A stretch of DNA of 64,000 nucleotides from Gaeumannomyces sp. JS-464 (Eukaryota > Ascomycota > Sordariomycetes > Magnaporthales > Magnaporthaceae), in the NCBI GenBank assembly GCA_002197995.1, contig NGZR01000004.1, positions 2,418,001 to 2,482,000 of the forward strand. Direction: 5' to 3'. Below are positions 11,333 through 22,878 of this stretch, piece after piece. Numbering within the stretch: position 1 is the stretch's first letter; the number at the start of each line of letters is the position of its first letter. The position numbers and the translations under genes are program-made. Below the pieces are notes generated by a model that was given only the letters and a program-made list of their open reading frames with translations, was not told where the DNA came from and did no database searches.

Positions 11333-14300
11333 GGTAGATGGTGGTTGTAGTTGGTCGGAGGGTTGCTAGTGATGCTGCTGTTTACACCAGTAAAGCTGGA
11401 TGAGATAGACCGGTGCTTTCGCGGTCTAGCGAGGTAGAGTGGGAACAACAACTCTTTATGCTTCTCCCGACATGCCTTGGAGGCCCGAGTATAAGTGTGC
11501 CAGTCTGGGAGACACGGATCATTTATTTATACACGCCACGCTCAGAGGAAGCCTACCCGTCATCCCTAGCGTGCGAGCTGGTCAGCCCGTCCAACAAGGC
11601 TAGCGTCGGGCGGGCTCCAGGTGCTGCCATGTTACCGGCCAGGGCCACATCACGGAGACGCGGAAGAAGCAAGAAGAGCCAGTAGGCGTATGTGCCATCA
11701 CCAAAAGTCAGCAGAGACCAATGGGGCTGAGGGGTGTAGGACGATGCGTCGGGATATTCCCTTCACCGCTCCACTCGCAAGAATGTGGATGGTTTTTGGT
11801 CTCAGCAACCGCGGGCGTGACACCTCGGGAGTGCGGTGATCTTTTCCAAGGCGTGCCGGATGTGTTTATCTCGTGGTCCTTGGGGGATTGCACAATGCTG
11901 TGACGCCGAGGAGGAGGGAGGGGGCCACCGGCTGTTCTCGAGGGCTGGACGACGGCGCTTGTGCCTCGCACTGCCAAGGTTGCATGGAGCGTGGGAGGCA
12001 GATGCTGATGGTCTATGCAGTGATGATATGCGTCGCACCTCCCACGACCCCATAGGCGCCAACACATACAGGCCGAAGGCGGCCTTGCATCGTCCTTGGT
12101 TCCCAAATCAGGGAGGGGGTGCGCGGTTGGCGGATGAACAATAGATTGCTGCCCAGGCTTGAGATCACGGCAGGGTGGTGCAAGGGTGCCTCGAGAGTGC
12201 CGGGCCAGATGAGGAAACAACAATCTCTGAGCAGAGGGGCTCATGCACAGACTCCTTCGTCACCGTCTCGCGAACACGGCGGGGATATGGAAAGTGAGCA
12301 AGATTTCTCAGTCAGCCGGGAGCTCACAGGGTAGAGTCACATCCAGCCACACACACACACACCCTCACTCGTTTCTCTTGTCACCACGGCGATCGACCTC
12401 CAGCCTGCAGGCAGCGGCAGAGACAGCGGCAGAGGCAGAGACAGGGGGCGGCCCAGGAGAACCCAAGGGAAGGGATTCGTGTGACCAGCCCGGCGCCGTC
12501 GCGGCGAATCAGACACTGCCGTGGGCCCCGACAGGCACTCTCGCGGGGGATCGCCTCCCGATAGAGCGCCTCGTTGCGGGGAGGGGCGTAGAATACTGAT
12601 CGTCTAGACGGGGGTGGGGGATCTGTCAGCCCCTGCGCCAGGTGTTCGGCCGACCGCCCAAGTATGGAATCTCGCGCTCAGCCCGGCGGACAGACATACA
12701 AGTCGACATACGAACGCACAGATAGGCAGGCGAGCAGGCATACGAGCTTGATGCCGAAACGGGACTGGCGGGGCCAGCGAGACTCGAAAGCTGGGGGAGA
12801 GTCAAAGGGCACCGAAGGGCACCACGTCAGCATGCGGCTTCGGGTCGCCGCATAGGCCTGTGGTGCCGCATATGTCCTCTGTCACCCGGAGACTAGATAA
12901 TGCCCTCGCTGGCCTAACCCGACGCCCCCTCGTTCGATGTGGATGTGCCATGGGCCATACCCGAAGGCTTGGCGCAGGCCGGTCAAGAGGATAATCGGGG
13001 CAACTTCCCGGTCCTCGGCCAGCCAAAGACAGTCTCGATCCGGCCCTCCACCGCGACTACCACAAACCCCCTGCGGCGCCTCCTCCTTCGTCGCGCACGC
13101 CCCGAGAAAAGGAAAATGGCGATGCAGCAGAAGCAGCAGCAGCAGAAGCAGCCATGGACAGGCCGGCATGGGCGGACGGGGGAAGGAAGCCAAGATTGGC
13201 GAACAGCTCGGCTTCTTTCTGGACAAAGGGCCAAGAAGAGGCATGGGAGATGCTGCAGCTACCCGTGGCGCTAATCCTCGGAGGGGCGGGCGCGCGGTTC
13301 CATTCGTCGGTTGGGTGGGAGAGCCTGGCGAGGCTTCTCACGCCGTGTCGGGTGGGGCCCACGCCATGTGCCGAGAGCGAAGCGCCCACCAGGAGGAGGG
13401 AAAACAGGAAGAAGGAGATGAGAATGAGGTAGGTAGGTATGTGACGGGTGGAAGCCAGGGGCTCACCGATTCACACCATCACACCACACCACCACCACCG
13501 CTGGCCGCCAACACGCCCCTCCCTTTGTTGCCCGAGCGTTGATGCTGGTTCTCGTGCCTGTCCACATGACAAAAAGACCGACACGGGTGCGTGCCTTGGA
13601 GCCGGAAACCTGCGTGCTTCGATGCAGCAGGTCGAGCCAGCATTCCACGCATCGTCCGTCATACCAAGCCCACATTGCCTCAGAAAAATAGAAAAGGCAC
13701 TTTCTTCAAAGGGCGGTTAGAAAAAGATCCGAAGAGGAGGCGTTAAAAAGAGAGAATGTGCGTGTGTGTATCCTTGTCGTCTTCGGTTGTTCAGTATTCC
13801 ACTGACCAGCCAGCCAGCCAGTGCTATCTATCGACCTCAATGACACCACCCACGCCCGCCCGTTTTAATTCGCCAATGGTGCGCTGTCAATAATACAAAG
13901 TACCAATAGTAATAATAATAGCAGTCTCACGAGGCGCTCATTCGCGGTACGCCCCCAACGACCACTTCCCCTCTCCGCGCCTGTTTACTGTTTCTTCTCT
14001 TTCCTCTCTCTGTCTCTAGCCAACCCCCGCGTTTCGGAAATCAGATATCATAAAACAAATCAGACGATAGACGAGCTCTCAAATATGACCGATCATCTAG
14101 ATCTCGGGATACGCATCTCGACCTCTCCGGAACATGAGGGGGTTACACAGTCACCTCGATTCGCAGTGCAGGAAAACAATGATTTTCCCGCAGTGGCGGC
14201 GCTGGGCCTGGCGTCTTGGAAGCACGGCCGTAGCCTCGGGACGGGCGTCTCTTATGTATACCCTGGTCACCCGCCTCTCGCTTCGCTTCAGCCCTTTCCA

Positions 14301-15132
14301 CCACCCCTCCCATCCTCGTTTGTCGTGGTGGCGGTCTCGGGCAGACACACCCCCTACATCTCTCAGAAGGCGTTCAATGACACGAGCCGTGCGGCTAATA
14401 GCCTGGGACGTAAATAATAACGAGCATGGAGGGGGGGTGTGGAGGAGGATCGACCTCGCCTGATATTTTGTTACAAGTCTCTAATCCAGACGAGCAGCCA
14501 AAAAGGACAAAAATCACACACAATACAAACCCTACAGTACACACAGCCCGACCCGCTTGAAATTTCTGGATGAGGTGATATGCATACTTTGTTCCCCACG
14601 TCCTATTTCTCCTAGGCATCGCTCATCTACCTTGCCCTGGACTCCTGGGCTCCCTCCCCATCCCTCCTCGCCACCCCTCCGCTGACCGAGGCCCTCACCG
14701 GTCTCTACAGGACGCGCGACACGGGGATTCCCTCAGCCGGCCGCACCCCAGGCCAGGCGCGCGCGCCCGCACCCACCTGAACAGCCAAACACTGGACAGT
14801 TGTACCCCTTGTACGTGTCCTCCCCCTCCTCCTGCTTCCCGCCCACGGCGCCCAAGGAAACATCTGCGGTTCCGAAAGAGCTGATTGGAACCCCGATTAC
14901 CCAAACTCATCCTGTAAGTGTCCTCTCTCATCTCCTGTATCACTTCCCATCTTTTACATCCCCTTCTACTTCCTATAGGCCTTCCTATTTCATGTATCCT
15001 TTTTGCCGTTTCCTGTTGGCTATATCGTTTCCTCGTGTTAAATCCTATAAAAAAAGCCCAACTTAGGGGATCAGTTACAAGCTTGTAGGTGCTCTAGCTA
15101 CATCGATTGTGCAGTTTATACTGCCTGCAGGT

Positions 15133-15133
<1 letters not shown>

Positions 15134-15164
<31 letters not shown>
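15134..15164. repeat. Poly(T) tract, 31 bases
   Basis: Unbroken run of 31 T, the longest homopolymer in the window, just before a pyrimidine-rich minisatellite. Confidence 0.95.
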
Positions 15165-15165
<1 letters not shown>

Positions 15166-15240
15166 AGGACCGTGCCGTTCCGACCCAGTCCTCTCTCGTA
15201 TCTCCCGTTCATCCTCCGATCTGACCAACCCTTACTATCT

Positions 15241-15371
15241 ACTCCCTCCTCTTTACTCGCTCCTCTTTACTCCCTCCTCTTACTCCCTCCTCTTTACTCC
15301 CTCCTCTTTACTCCCTCCTCTTTACTCCCTCCTCTTTACTCCCTCCTGTTTAGTCCCTCCTGTTTAGTCCC
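15241..15371. repeat. 14-nt pyrimidine minisatellite
   Basis: Tandem copies of a 14-nt unit, TTTACTCCCTCCTC. The first copies vary in length and the last two carry TTTAGTCCCTCCTG. The strand is almost purely pyrimidine. Confidence 0.9.
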
Positions 15372-17066
15372 CTTCATGGATACCTATGCACAAACGTGGA
15401 CTCCGCGGGCCGGCCCTGATCGGCAAAGCCTGTCTTGGTGGCTGGGTTCTTTACCCCCATGTCTCCGATATTGAAACCCAATATCACATCCCACCGAGAT
15501 CTCTTCCGGTGCGGCTAGATCAGGATGGAGGAGGGGCTACAGGGATTCAGGGCATCCCCTGGTAGTTCCTCCTTACCTTCCTCAGTGGCGTCCGCCTCGT
15601 CGCTCCTCCGAGTCTCGGCCATTTGGGCTTTCTCTCAGCCTCTAGCACAGCCCACCTGTTTCTTGCACCCTCCGCCTTCTCCTTAGCTGGCCCGCAATAT
15701 CCAGACACCTCGAAGAGCCGGTGAGCCTCCCGCGCCCTCCACCCCTTGTTTCCGTGCACTCTTTACCTCGTCTTTTTGCCTGCCGCCGTCAAGTCGGCCC
15801 GGACAAGCAGTACAACCACCACTACCCGCCTGCTCCTCGGAGGATACGAGCAGGTGATGATGTCTTTTCGTCGTCTATTCCGCGCTAGGCTCGTTCACTC
15901 CACTTCTTGGCTGCGCTCAGTCCATCCCCCTGTCGACGCCCCTGCCCCGTATCCCCGATGCAGCCGCTTCCATCGTAGATATCCGGGTGTCGGCGAGACG
16001 GCCACATTCACTGATCCCTTACCCACCCACCCGATCCCCCTTCCCAACAAACTCCCCGTAGTTGCCGATCCGATCTGAGACCTGTGCACAGGGTGCGGCA
16101 TCGGATAGTCTATTCACGGGATCCCGTCCGGGGACATGTACGAGCTGTGCGACACGGATCGAGTAATCTTGTGATTACTATGCGGCTGTAAGGATTGAGT
16201 GTTTGCAGACGCCTCGGCAGATCCACTTCCACTTCCGGTGCTGTGCATAATGGCTTTCCTCTCCCGAGGAGAGCCCCCTGGAGAACCTTCGTCCTCCAGC
16301 AAGAACGAACCGAACAATGCCATATCTCACCGGCGTATGAGACAACGACATCGGATCCCTTTTGTCCCGCCCAAAGTCTCCCCGGCTAGCTGATTCCAAA
16401 GGTAGCTGAAGAAACCAACACTGTCGAGTTATCGCCTGGTGGCGTCACCCGGCGGTGAAGCCCTCATTTCGGCGGGGATTCTGACCAGCAACTTAAGGGC
16501 TGCCGAGACGGACAAGTATCCAGTCAGCTCTTCACCTCACAACTCCAGCCCTTTGGTCCGTTGAATATCGTTTCCACGCGTAATGGGCCACATTGGAAGT
16601 GAGTATTGTTTGATGTAAGTTCATGATTCGTTCTCCTAGTGCTCCATACTCCACCGACCATTGTACCTCCATGGCAAAGTGAGGCCCAGGACCCCAATAC
16701 CATATTGGATTTCCACATGTCCATCCATCAAAGACACCATCGCAACGGGAACTACATCGAAAACCCAACGACACGACAAAGAAGAGTGCGTAACAGCATA
16801 GTACAGAGGAAAGGAAAGTGACAAGCAGCGCATATCCCGCCGCACTCATTGTTTGTGTTCATACTCATCGGAACAACGTCTGCCTGTTCTGAAAAGGAAA
16901 CCCGTCAGATCGTAGAAATCTCCTGTTTCGTCTGATAAAACGCTGCCAGATTAAAGCGATAAAAAATGCGACTTTCACGCAGAATGACATAATACGACGA
17001 AAACGAGGGGGAAAGTATTCGGGCTGTATCGAGGACAAAATGGCAACGTCAGTAGCTCCCGATGCT

Positions 17067-19309
17067 TCAGAACGCGGGGCACGTAGCTGCCAAACTGCCG
17101 AAAACGACAGCGCCGACAGTGATCCCACCAAGGGCCGCGATACCCACGCTGCTGGCGAACCCCCGTAGCCTCTTAATGGGCCTCGGTTCGTCCAGACTCG
17201 TGTTGGTCTGTTGAAGGACGGGTACGGCAGGGACAGGATCGGATGAGGGGGCCTGCAGTGGCGTGGGCTCGTTTTGAGCCGAATGGCTGTCTTGATCCTG
17301 TTCAGGCTCTCCGCATCCCATTGCGTTGAGCTCCTCCTGGGATGCCCCAGATATCTCCGCGGCCTTGCGCTTTGGAGACTCCCTTGGCTGTTCTTTGGGT
17401 TGAGTAGACTCGACGTCTCTGGTGCAAATGTCGCCTCGACCAGAACTGTTGGCGTTGTCCTCTTTACTGCTCTGCTGCTCTGTAGCGATGTGCCGCTTTT
17501 TCTTCTCATATGTATAAGCGCTGTTAACGCTCTGGTCGTTGAGAAGGGCACTGAATGGCCCAGTTGGGTGTGTCGGCAAGGGGAGGGGCTCCAGTTGACT
17601 GACAAGCAACTGGCTGATCGCGGGGCCCGAATCCTGGCGGTTCGAATCCTTAGAGGGGCAAGACCAGGGAGACCTCTTGGTTATATGGTTGACGACACCC
17701 GCAAGCCTCTCCTTATTGTCTTGCCGCGCAGCAAGGAACTCTTCGTGCGTATGCGCCGGAAGCGGCGCCGGAGCAGGCGCTGGAGCCGGCGCTGGAGCCG
17801 GCGCTGACGGGGCCATGGGCTTGCGAAAGATAAGAGCCGCATCCGACGGGGACGGCGCTCTCAGCGCCATCGAAGATGGGATGGTAGCAGCCCCAGCCTG
17901 CGCAGGGCCAGTACCATAAGGCGACACAGCCTGGGGGATAATCATTGCACCACGTGCCTCAACAGGCAGAGGAGCAGGCGCGGGGTCGATGGGCATAGGC
18001 AAAAAGGAGAAGGGCGCGGGGACACCACCAATGCTGTCGTCGTCGGATTCAGGGTTGTCCACATCCGAGTCGTCATCGCCCCACAGAAACAGGTCGTGGA
18101 TTTCTGTGTAAGGTAGGTTAGGAGGGAACAGTACTATATCTGCAAGGCGGGTGGGTGTACATACCTGATCCGGAGTCTTCTGCGTTCGAGGAGCCGTCCT
18201 CGCCGCCCGATGTTGACCCCATATCTGACTCCGGGTTCGAGTCGTCACCTTCCGATTGCTTTGCCTCATGCGAGAGGGACTCGTCTACGCTGACCTCGTC
18301 GTAGGCCGCATTCTCCTCATCGCTCAGCACGATAGAGTGTCCATATTCTCCCCCATCCTCATGGATCGGAGGTATGGTGTTAGGGTTGGTTACGTCATCG
18401 GGAACACTCTCCATAACGCTCGTCAGCGTAGCCTGGTCCTCTATGCTCTTAGATAGTGCCGCACGTTGCTCTGGGTTAGGAGATCGGGCCAACTCCAAGG
18501 TTAGGTCGACGCGCTCCGATGAGCTGGGAGAACAAGGCGGTTCCGAAGTTAAGTCGACAACATCGGTTACGTCTTGGGTAAGGTCGACATGGTCGACTTG
18601 AGTATCCTCCTCCATCTCTGAATCATCGGGGACCTGGAAAGTTACCGGTCCACATCTAAAATCCTGTGTTAGTCTATATCACATGCCTGGGGGCATTTAA
18701 AGACGAGATGTGTGGACAAACCGGTTGGCAAATTCGATTCCGAGCTCGACGGTAACGGGGGTAAATGCGTCGCGGTCCCGGTTGATAGAGATGCCGAATC
18801 GGAGTTTGTCTCCTGTTTTCACCGCATGAGGAGTGTTTCGTGTGATTGCGACGTCGGAACCATTCAGGAAGGTGCCGTGTGTAGAGCCGACATCCCGCAC
18901 TGCTAGAGTCTGCGAGAATATCGTTTCAATGTCAATTTGCTGTCGGGTGCGTTGTTTAAAGTTCCTGGATAGATTATCATCTATAGCGTGACACTGGAGG
19001 GGACTCGCCTTGGCTTCCACGTCTGCAATCAACTCGGCATGGTCTCGGCTCATAACAGGCGAGTCGAACAGCGCGTTATTCTCGGCGGCTAACACGGCCT
19101 TTGGTCTGCGTCTTGCTGGCTCTCCCAAGTCGAATGACAGGGTTTTCCCGCGTAACTCGAAGAAGCCTCTGTGCGTTGGACGCGGGTTGGCTGGTGTCGG
19201 TCAAGGTGACCATCACTACGAGCGGGGGGTTAGTCTTTGGGCTGCGAGAAGCTGGTGGATGCGGAGCGGAGTCGGGCTTACGGTCGGCGTCGGAGCCAGT
19301 TGAGACCAT
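17067..19309 (-). CDS. FHA-domain protein with a C-terminal membrane anchor
   Basis: Five exons (minus): 19309-19282, 19215-19009, 18909-18722, 18655-18165, 18103-17067. An N-terminal FHA domain (phosphothreonine recognition) shows the family signatures VIRLGRAS, SPVMSRDHAEL and DVGSTHGTFLNG. Long acidic Ser/Asp/Glu regions, a Pro-Ala repeat and a Lys-rich part follow. The last residues form a hydrophobic helix (SSVGIAALGGITVGAVVFG) after the basic KRLRG, a likely tail anchor placing the FHA domain on the cytosolic side of a membrane. The 99-nt intron 19008-18910 has a GC donor (AAG|GCGAGT) and is in frame. One extra base near 19096-19102 is needed to join GRAS to AVLAAENN; removing it makes the exon sum 1950 nt, exactly 649 codons plus stop. 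Layout recalls SLMAP/Far9/10, but orthology is not shown. Confidence 0.82.
17761..17806. repeat. Coding minisatellite for a Pro-Ala run
   Basis: Repeats of GGAGCCGGCGCT on the plus strand, read on the minus strand as alternating Pro and Ala in the FHA protein. Such tracts vary in copy number. Confidence 0.85.
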
Positions 19310-21567
19310 CTTGCCTCGATGGAGCAGGGTCTGATTCGGACGGAAGACCTAGAACGCGAGTGCACTCATCCAAGAGAACTTTGAGGCGCCGCGGGGCCGG
19401 TGGGCAAGTGCTTATCGTTGAGGTAGGATGGGGAGGCGGTTATGGGTGGTTTGAAGGAGAGGCGAGGGCAAAGGTGGGGTTGTGGTCTTGTTTCGTCAGC
19501 CGCCCTTCCGGGGCCGGGACCAGAAGGATAGCGACGAGATGCTGTCTGGTGGCAGTGAAGCCCCGACGCCAGGAAACAGCGGGGCACAGCCGGCGAGGGA
19601 GACAGGTATTGTTGGCGGTGACGAATGTGGTGAGGTAGGTGGTGAGAGGGAGATGGCAAGGAGAGTTCGGGTGAGGTTTGGACAAGCTCAAAGTTGAATA
19701 CAACCATCGCACTGCGAGCCCAGGCAGCAGGAAGCGACTACCTCAGACAGGCGGTCCGCGCGGGAGAAGGTCAAGTACTGTGTAGATAGGCGGAGGTAAG
19801 TCCAGCACCCGACCCGCAGATAGAGAGGTCATGAGCTGGAGAGGGAAGGTGGGGCCCTGCATGGGTGGGCCCGGAAAGCGTCACAGATGGAGGGGCAGCT
19901 GCTGAACCCCGACCCATGCGCCACCCACCCTTGTCGCTTGCCTCCTCCCCGCAGCTGAGGCCCATTCCGGTAGGCTCCGTTCACTCCGTTCACCTCGCCG
20001 CCCGGACACTCCACCAAGCAGCGGCGGACAACACAGAAGGCGGGCGCCGGGGTTGCCATCGCAAGTAACTGTACCGCGAAAGCACAGTGGGGCGAAGGGT
20101 GTTGCCCAGGGAAGGAATCGGGATGTCACCGGTGGGCGGAACTCGGGTCCCGGAGTTGGGTGTCGAATGCCTAACGCCCAGGCAGTTGAGGTAAGCACCC
20201 GAGAACGGTCGGGCAGGAACTGCATGTCCGGGCAAATATCTGAAGGTACTTGAAGATACTGCCTAGACCACCAGATAAAACATACTCGTTCATGGCCTAA
20301 GGGGCGGCGTACCACCTCACACCCTTCGCCTTTCGGTCTGGCCATTGATCTCGCTCACTTGACTGACATGGAAGGGTCACTCAGTTGTGGAGCATCTACC
20401 TGTAATGGATATCCTCTGGCTGTCATTGATTTGATGGACGGGCACGCCCAATGTGTACAGTAAAGAGCCTAATTCCGACAACTTTGTATTGCCGCCTGCA
20501 CCGCTAAGGTGCGCTTCACTCTGGAATAACCAAGGTTGCCGATGAGTTAGTCTGCCTGCCTTAGCTGCTCCCGGTAAGCTGGACTCTATTTCGTTTCCGA
20601 CTTCTGCCGGGCACCTAGAGTAAGGCTCCCCGTATGCGTGGCACGTTTCGCGCTTGTTTGCTCCAAACCCTGGGACTTGGAAGACCAAGCAAAACATGCC
20701 CCTGCGTGCATGTGCATCTTAGAGACATGTCTCCCAGCCCGCCAGAAAGGAACGCATCTAATAGACACTTGCGACATGCATACACGGGCCCAGCCCAATT
20801 CCGAGGGGTTGCCAGCCTCCGGCCCCAGATCCGGAATGCCAGACGAAGAGATCAAATGTTTCCAGTTTCGTGGACGACCCGGCAAAGGTCGCATGGGCTA
20901 GCGTGGGATATGCAAACACTCAAATCCCACCTGCCAGGGGCCTATCCAGGCGGTCAGGCCACACATCAAAACTGGGACGCCCCGTGGGAGCTCCCCACAT
21001 GGCCACCATCTCTCCTTCTCAGTGGACAAGGGTTAGGAACATGCTGCCGCTTTCAGAGAGGGCGAAACAAACCTGCCTGTCCGTCCACATCACACCAGTC
21101 TTCCAACCACGAAACATCACACAACGACCAAATCCTCGCTTTGCGATTCTGCTCAAGAAGACTGCCCGCTCGCGCACCGTGTCGCAAAGATACCATTTGA
21201 GCCTGTCCATCCCCCTTTTCTGCCCCCAAGACGCACAGCCCTTGTCCCATATGTATTATCTCTCGTCGAATAATATCCATCTGACCCTAGATTCGGTCTT
21301 GTGACGCAATACTCCCAGGCTTTCAAGATTCGCCGCCCCTCCCACTTCCACCCGCAACTTTCAATTTGCCCCCCGCGAACCTTTCCATACCGCCTCACCG
21401 GCGAAACCCACGCTTGCGACGGCTAAGCTCTCCCGCACAATCGGCGATACAAGAGGCAAACACGCATAAAGCCGTGTCCAGAAGGCACACGCGCTCGCTC
21501 TCGACCTTGTCCGTATTCTCCCTGTCCGTTTGCGCACCATTGCCAAGGCCCCAGGAACACCGCAAAA
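19310..21567. other. Divergent promoter region
   Basis: About 2.26 kb between the start codons of the FHA and IFRD genes. Pyrimidine-rich stretches just before 21568 fit a fungal 5' UTR. No gene seen. Confidence 0.6.
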
Positions 21568-22878
21568 ATGCAGGACTTGCGCAGGAAGACACTGGTAGAG
21601 AGCGGCAAGAAGGCGTCCAGAAAGGCGCGTGGGTCTGCTGCCCAGACGCCCAACACTTCTCCCGGAAACTCTCGCCCAGCCTCGCGGCCAGCCTCGCGCC
21701 CCGTGTCTCGGTACGCGTCAGAAAACGATGACACTAGCGATTCCGATCTTGACGACGTCATGACGGCAAGCACCAACTCTATCTCGGACATTGACACTCC
21801 CGAGTCGTGGGAAGAAAGACTTCGCGGACGGATCGCCGAACTCCTAGCGCCGGGAAAACGCAGCGGCACTAGCCGGGCGACCGTTCTGGGTGATTACGCC
21901 CATCATCTGCGCTACCATCCTGCCGACAGCGTGGTCAGCAAATCCATGGCCAGCATCTTGCCCTCCCTTGTTAGAAGCATCCGGAGCGCCAGCTCGGAGG
22001 AGCAAATACTATCGATGAAGGCACTGGCCGTCACCACGTTGACGTCGCCTTCCGATGACGTCTACGAGACGGCATTCCCGGTGTTGAAGGTGGTCTGTGA
22101 GGATTCCGAGGAGGAATCTGTCAAGGTGCAGGCGCTCTCCACGATGGGCGTCGTGATCGTGTACGGTGGTGGCGAGGAGCAGGACATGGACGAATTCCTC
22201 GAGTTTCTCACGTACATTGCCGAGAGCGACGGCCACCACATCGGCGCACCAGACAGCGGTTTAGTGGTGACGACGGCCATGAAGGTCTGGGCTTTTGTCG
22301 TAACAAATCTGGACAACCCCTCGTCGCACAACGATGAGGCCCTCGATGCATTCGTCGAGCAGCTGGAGAGCAGCGACGCCAATGTGCGATCATCCGCTGG
22401 CATCAACATTGCCCTGCTCTTTGAGGTTTCGCGCGAGCTTGAGGAGGAGGGCAACGGCCGGTCCCTGAATCTGTCGGTCGACCCAAAGTTCCTGATCAAG
22501 CGCATGAGGGAGCTGTCCAAGGGCTCCAAGTCAATCTCCAAGAAGGGCAGGACCCAGGTGCGGAACGACCTCGCCAGTGTTATAACATCCATCGAGCTCG
22601 GAAAGGGCCCGGGCTGGTCGGCTACCAGTCGCCCGGTGTCAAACCCCCACACTGGCGGGTCCAAGGAAACGGATCTGGGCGATGAAGTCGAGGAGCTTGG
22701 GTATCGAGAAAAGCTCAGGATCAGCAAGGACGAGATATACGTCATTGAGTCATGGGCCACCAAGGTCCGCATCGAGCTTCTACAGGATGTGCTCAGAGGT
22801 GGCTTCTCTACACACTTCTCTGGCAACGAGGTTGTCAGGGAGACGCTGGGTGACCTGGAGCCGTTTCCCGATTACTAG
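21568..22878 (+). CDS. IFRD-family (interferon-related developmental regulator) protein
   Basis: A single intact exon of 436 codons. The N-terminus is basic and Ser-rich with a short RPASRPASRPVSR repeat, then an acidic linker. From about residue 75 it is a helical, armadillo-like domain typical of IFRD proteins (TPESWEERLRGRIAELL, LRYHPADSVVSKSMASILP, EEQILSMKALAVTTLT). The C-terminal part, KDEIYVIESWATKVRIELLQ to the end, matches the short conserved IFRD tail. Animal IFRD1/2 act as transcriptional co-regulators and IFRD2 as a ribosome-binding translation repressor; the fungal role is not established. No frame break and no intron. The start is set by the first ATG after a pyrimidine-rich leader (AAAATGC). 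Confidence 0.9.
   Translation: MQDLRRKTLVESGKKASRKARGSAAQTPNTSPGNSRPASRPASRPVSRYASENDDTSDSDLDDVMTASTNSISDIDTPESWEERLRGRIAELLAPGKRSGTSRATVLGDYAHHLRYHPADSVVSKSMASILPSLVRSIRSASSEEQILSMKALAVTTLTSPSDDVYETAFPVLKVVCEDSEEESVKVQALSTMGVVIVYGGGEEQDMDEFLEFLTYIAESDGHHIGAPDSGLVVTTAMKVWAFVVTNLDNPSSHNDEALDAFVEQLESSDANVRSSAGINIALLFEVSRELEEEGNGRSLNLSVDPKFLIKRMRELSKGSKSISKKGRTQVRNDLASVITSIELGKGPGWSATSRPVSNPHTGGSKETDLGDEVEELGYREKLRISKDEIYVIESWATKVRIELLQDVLRGGFSTHFSGNEVVRETLGDLEPFPDY

Larger units (their letters stand above)
11333..17066. other. Gene-poor region with simple repeats
   Basis: About 5.7 kb without a gene I can support. It holds several simple repeats: CA-rich near 12350, CCAG units near 13806, a T run and a 14-nt minisatellite. 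Open frames up to 200 codons on both strands overlap each other and show no domain. One minus-strand frame, 16323-16114 (69 codons), has protein-like composition and could be an exon, but nothing around it supports that. Confidence 0.5.

Noticed and set aside
16114..16323. 69-codon minus-strand frame with protein-like composition
   Set aside because: Too short to stand alone, with no partner exon, domain or start-context support.
17638..17650. tRNA B-box-like sequence (GGTTCGAATCC)
   Set aside because: The flanks cannot form a T stem and it lies inside the FHA coding sequence.
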